Of a DNA stretch of 7,131 nt, positions 4,911 to 7,131 are shown in pieces (the stretch's first letter is position 1; each line of letters begins with the position of its first letter). Origin of the DNA: an uncultured Eubacteriaceae bacterium (lineage in GTDB: Bacteria; Bacillota; Clostridia; Lachnospirales; CAG-274); NCBI GenBank assembly GCA_946534775.1, contig CAMNCZ010000049.1, positions 1 through 7,131 of the forward strand, given 5' to 3'. The notes beneath the pieces are model-generated. The model was not told the origin of the DNA, did not search any database, and saw nothing but the letters and a program-made list of their open reading frames with translations. The translations under genes and the position numbers were made by a program.

Positions 4911-7069
4911 AAAGCACCCTTATACTTGACGGACTTAACTGCCCTAACTGCGCAAATAAAATCGAAAACAGGATAAAAAACGATACGCGCTTTGAAAACG
5001 TAGAGTTTAACTTTATAAACAAAAATCTTACACTTGAACACAATATGACCGTTCACAAACTTATCGAAGAGATAGATTCCATCGTTTCGGGCATAGAAAG
5101 CGGCATAACCGTAATTGAAAAAGGCGCGGCACACAAACATACCCACAAAGATGAATGTGAACATTGTCACTCACACGAACACGAACACGGTGAAGAATGT
5201 GACTGCCACTCGCACGAACACGAGCACGGCAAAGGATGCAGCTGTCACTCACACGAACACGATCACACACATACACATACTCACGAACACGGTCATACTT
5301 CAAAGAAAACAGCCGTTATGCGTGCAGCTGCCGTAGCTTTTTTGCTTGTTGTATATCTTAACGGTTTCAGAAATCCCGTTGTCATATTTGCGGCCTATCT
5401 TATCGCGGGATATGATGTAATTTTAAACGCCGCAAAAAATATAGTAAAAGGACATATTTTCGATGAAAACTTCTTAATGTCCATAGCAACCGTAGGCGCC
5501 TTTATAATCGGCGAATACACGGAAGCGCTTGCGGTTATGGTATTTTATCAGATAGGCGAATTTTTGCAGGATATGGCTGTTGAGCGTTCCCGCAGAAATA
5601 TAAGCGAACTTATGGACCTTAAAATAGAACACGCCGACCTTGTAAAAGACGGAAACATTGTTGAGATCGACCCCGATGATATAGAAGAAGGCGATATCCT
5701 GCTTGTTAAACAGGGTGCCAAAGTACCTGTAGACGGTATCGTCACCGACGGTATGACAAGTTTTGATACCGCCGCTTTAACAGGTGAAAGCGTACCGCGT
5801 GATGCAAATGTGGGCGATAAGGTTTTAAGCGGCTATATCAACACGGGAAAAGCCGTTAAAATAAAAGCCGAAAGCAAGTACGAAAACAGCACTGCCGCAC
5901 GAATACTCGAAATGACGGAAAATGCCGCGGCGCACAAAGCAAAGGCAGAAAACTTTATATCGGCTTTTGCGGCAATATACACCCCCGCAGTTGTTGTTTT
6001 CGCACTGCTGCTTGCTATTATCCCCTGTTTTTTATATGGTTTTGACCCAAAGTGGATAAAACGCGGTCTTATCTTTCTTGTGGCATCCTGCCCCTGCGCA
6101 CTGGTACTTTCCGTTCCTCTTTGCTTTTTCAGCGGCATTGGCAAGGCATCAAAATCGGGTGTTCTTATAAAAGGCAGCAGTTATATACAAACACTTGCAA
6201 AATTAAAAATGGCAGTCTTTGACAAAACCGGAACACTCACAACGGGTGAATTCAGTGTACAATCGGCAAATGAAGAAACTCTCGCGCTTGCCGCCGCACT
6301 CGAGCAATACTCCACCCACCCCATTGCCAAAGCCATAATCAAGGCTTACGGCAAAACGCCCGAACCTGCAGAAAATGTCAGCGAACTGAGCGGTTACGGC
6401 ATAACGGCGGAATATCACGGCAGCCAAGCCGCAGTCGGCAGCCGCTCGCTTATGGAAAAACTTGCTGTGCCGCTTAACGGTTCGGATGCGGATATATACG
6501 CAGCACTTGACGGAAAATTGCTCGGCAGCATCACACTTGCCGACACTGTCAGACCCGACAGTTCAACTACGGTACACGCACTTGCCGCCGCAGGCATTAA
6601 ATGCGCTATGTTTACGGGCGATACAAAACAAAACGCACTTAGTACGGCAAAAAAAGCGGGCATTTCCGTTGTGGAATACGAACTTTTGCCGGGCGACAAA
6701 CTCAATAAACTGCTTGAATTAAAGAAAAAACACGGTCTTACCGCCTTTATCGGTGACGGCATAAATGATGCCCCCGTTCTTGCGGGTGCCGATGTCGGTG
6801 CCGCAATGGGCGGTATAGGCAGTGATGCCGCAATAGAAGCAGCCGATATAGTTATAATGGGCGATACACCGTTGGGCATACTTCGTGCTGTCGAGATATC
6901 CCGCAGGACAATGGCTGTATTAAAACAAAACGTGGCTTTTGTACTTATCGTAAAACTTGCGGTGCTTGTGCTTGCAGCTTTGGGCCTTGGCAATATGTGG
7001 CTTGCGGTCTTTGCCGATGTTGGCACTGCACTTATAGCCGTTGTAAATTCACTCAGAATACTTAATTAA
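4907..7069 (+). CDS. cadA: P1B-2 type Zn/Cd/Pb-exporting ATPase with Cys/His-rich linker
   Basis: Membrane pump of 720 residues that uses ATP to expel Zn(II), Cd(II) or Pb(II) (CadA/ZntA group). Order: an N-terminal HMA metal-binding domain (1-72) with C12-P-N-C15; a Cys/His-rich linker (76-130; 21 His, 6 Cys); helices at about 136-153, 157-180, 187-203 and 205-223; the actuator domain with TGES (292-295); helices at about 353-378 and 386-411, the latter with the metal-site motif C395-P-C397; phosphorylation site D439-KTGT; ATP-binding H471-P472; GDGINDAP (616-623); and last helices at about 676-718 carrying N675-x7-K683-x20-D704-x-G706, the signature of the Zn/Cd/Pb subgroup. All catalytic motifs are intact and the length is normal. 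AAGGAGG at 4891-4897, inside the sensor gene, is the ribosome binding site. It is controlled with the sensor from the operator at 4533-4556. Confidence 0.95.
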   Translation: MKSTLILDGLNCPNCANKIENRIKNDTRFENVEFNFINKNLTLEHNMTVHKLIEEIDSIVSGIESGITVIEKGAAHKHTHKDECEHCHSHEHEHGEECDCHSHEHEHGKGCSCHSHEHDHTHTHTHEHGHTSKKTAVMRAAAVAFLLVVYLNGFRNPVVIFAAYLIAGYDVILNAAKNIVKGHIFDENFLMSIATVGAFIIGEYTEALAVMVFYQIGEFLQDMAVERSRRNISELMDLKIEHADLVKDGNIVEIDPDDIEEGDILLVKQGAKVPVDGIVTDGMTSFDTAALTGESVPRDANVGDKVLSGYINTGKAVKIKAESKYENSTAARILEMTENAAAHKAKAENFISAFAAIYTPAVVVFALLLAIIPCFLYGFDPKWIKRGLIFLVASCPCALVLSVPLCFFSGIGKASKSGVLIKGSSYIQTLAKLKMAVFDKTGTLTTGEFSVQSANEETLALAAALEQYSTHPIAKAIIKAYGKTPEPAENVSELSGYGITAEYHGSQAAVGSRSLMEKLAVPLNGSDADIYAALDGKLLGSITLADTVRPDSSTTVHALAAAGIKCAMFTGDTKQNALSTAKKAGISVVEYELLPGDKLNKLLELKKKHGLTAFIGDGINDAPVLAGADVGAAMGGIGSDAAIEAADIVIMGDTPLGILRAVEISRRTMAVLKQNVAFVLIVKLAVLVLAALGLGNMWLAVFADVGTALIAVVNSLRILN
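5165..5266 (+). repeat. 39-bp in-frame tandem repeat encoding metal-binding units in the ATPase linker
   Basis: Three tandem copies begin at 5165, 5204 and 5243; the first two are 39 bases and the third is partial. They encode CHSHEHEHGEECD, CHSHEHEHGKGCS and CHSHEHDH, followed by a THTHTHEHGH tail. The first and third copies are identical over their first 20 bases, while the second differs mainly at third codon positions. The repeat lies between the HMA domain and the first membrane helix and probably adds zinc-binding capacity. Confidence 0.88.
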
Positions 7070-7075
7070 ATTTTA

Positions 7076-7104
7076 AGAGGGTGTCGCATTAAGCGCCACC
7101 CTCT
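7076..7104. terminator. GC-rich hairpin after the ATPase gene
   Basis: Arms AGAGGGTG (7076-7083) and CACCCTCT (7097-7104) pair perfectly; an inner CGC/GCG stem continues after one mismatch, around an ATTAA loop. It starts 7 bases after the stop at 7069. On the plus strand no T-run follows directly; on the minus strand it is followed by TTAAAATTT, a weak U-tract. It may end the operon, or a gene arriving from the right, or belong to a repeat family. Confidence 0.6.
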
Positions 7105-7127
7105 GGCAAAAAACAGGTTTTTTGCCA
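7104..7127. terminator. Second hairpin with A-run/T-run stem
   Basis: Arms TGGCAAAAAAC (7104-7114) and GTTTTTTGCCA (7117-7127) are perfect complements around a 2-base centre, so the real loop must open by a few bases. The T-run at 7118-7123 follows the upstream GC-rich hairpin at a distance of 13 bases. Together the two hairpins probably stop transcription at the end of the metal operon. Confidence 0.55.
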
Positions 7128-7131
7128 ATTT

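Noticed and set aside
5165..5290. CRISPR-like or noncoding repeat array
   Set aside because: The units are in frame, contiguous without spacers, and encode a Cys/His-rich linker of the ATPase.
6415..7026. Open frame of 203 codons on the minus strand
   Set aside because: It is the reverse shadow of the ATPase gene: its Ser/Ala/Pro-rich translation is the usual complement of this codon usage, and it has no start signals or motifs.

Overview
The window looks like a chromosomal segment of a low-to-moderate GC, Gram-positive anaerobe, most likely a gut-type Clostridia (Bacillota). The evidence is strong AGGAGG-type ribosome binding sites, near-consensus sigma-A promoters, ATGA-overlapping gene pairs, hairpin-plus-T-tract terminators, frequent ATA (Ile) and CTT (Leu) codons, and gene content (HD-GYP protein, LarC, a clostridial-type Cys/His-rich zinc ATPase). 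This placement is an inference; no rRNA or other phylogenetic marker is present.

Layout. (1) 1-1070, minus strand: the first 356 codons of a protein with two HD domains of the HD-GYP type, cut by the left window edge. (2) 1071-1256: an intergenic region with two divergent promoters, both with 17-bp spacers. (3) 1257-1939, plus: two overlapping small membrane proteins of unknown function that resemble each other in layout, followed by a hairpin terminator. (4) 2000-4074, plus: larC (nickel insertion into the nickel-pincer cofactor) overlapping a ten-helix EamA/DMT transporter, closed by a strong bidirectional terminator. (5) 4138-4338, minus: a cold-shock protein with its own promoter, converging on that terminator. 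(6) 4502-7069, plus: a metal-resistance operon made of a consensus promoter, a 24-bp SmtB/CzrA-type operator, an ArsR/SmtB-family sensor with a complete alpha-5 zinc site, and a P1B-2 Zn/Cd/Pb exporting ATPase with a large Cys/His-rich linker. (7) 7070-7131: two back-to-back hairpins.

How the genes work together. The last operon is a self-contained zinc/cadmium detoxification unit. In the absence of metal the sensor should sit on the operator just downstream of the -10 box; zinc binding should release it and allow synthesis of sensor and exporter together. LarC belongs to the nickel-pincer pathway, but larB, larE and larA are not in the window, so its partners must lie elsewhere. The transporter translated with larC has no identifiable substrate. 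The least understood part is the small membrane-protein pair at 1257-1939, which has a very strong dedicated promoter and no recognisable family. I see no mobile element, CRISPR array, tRNA or rRNA in the window.
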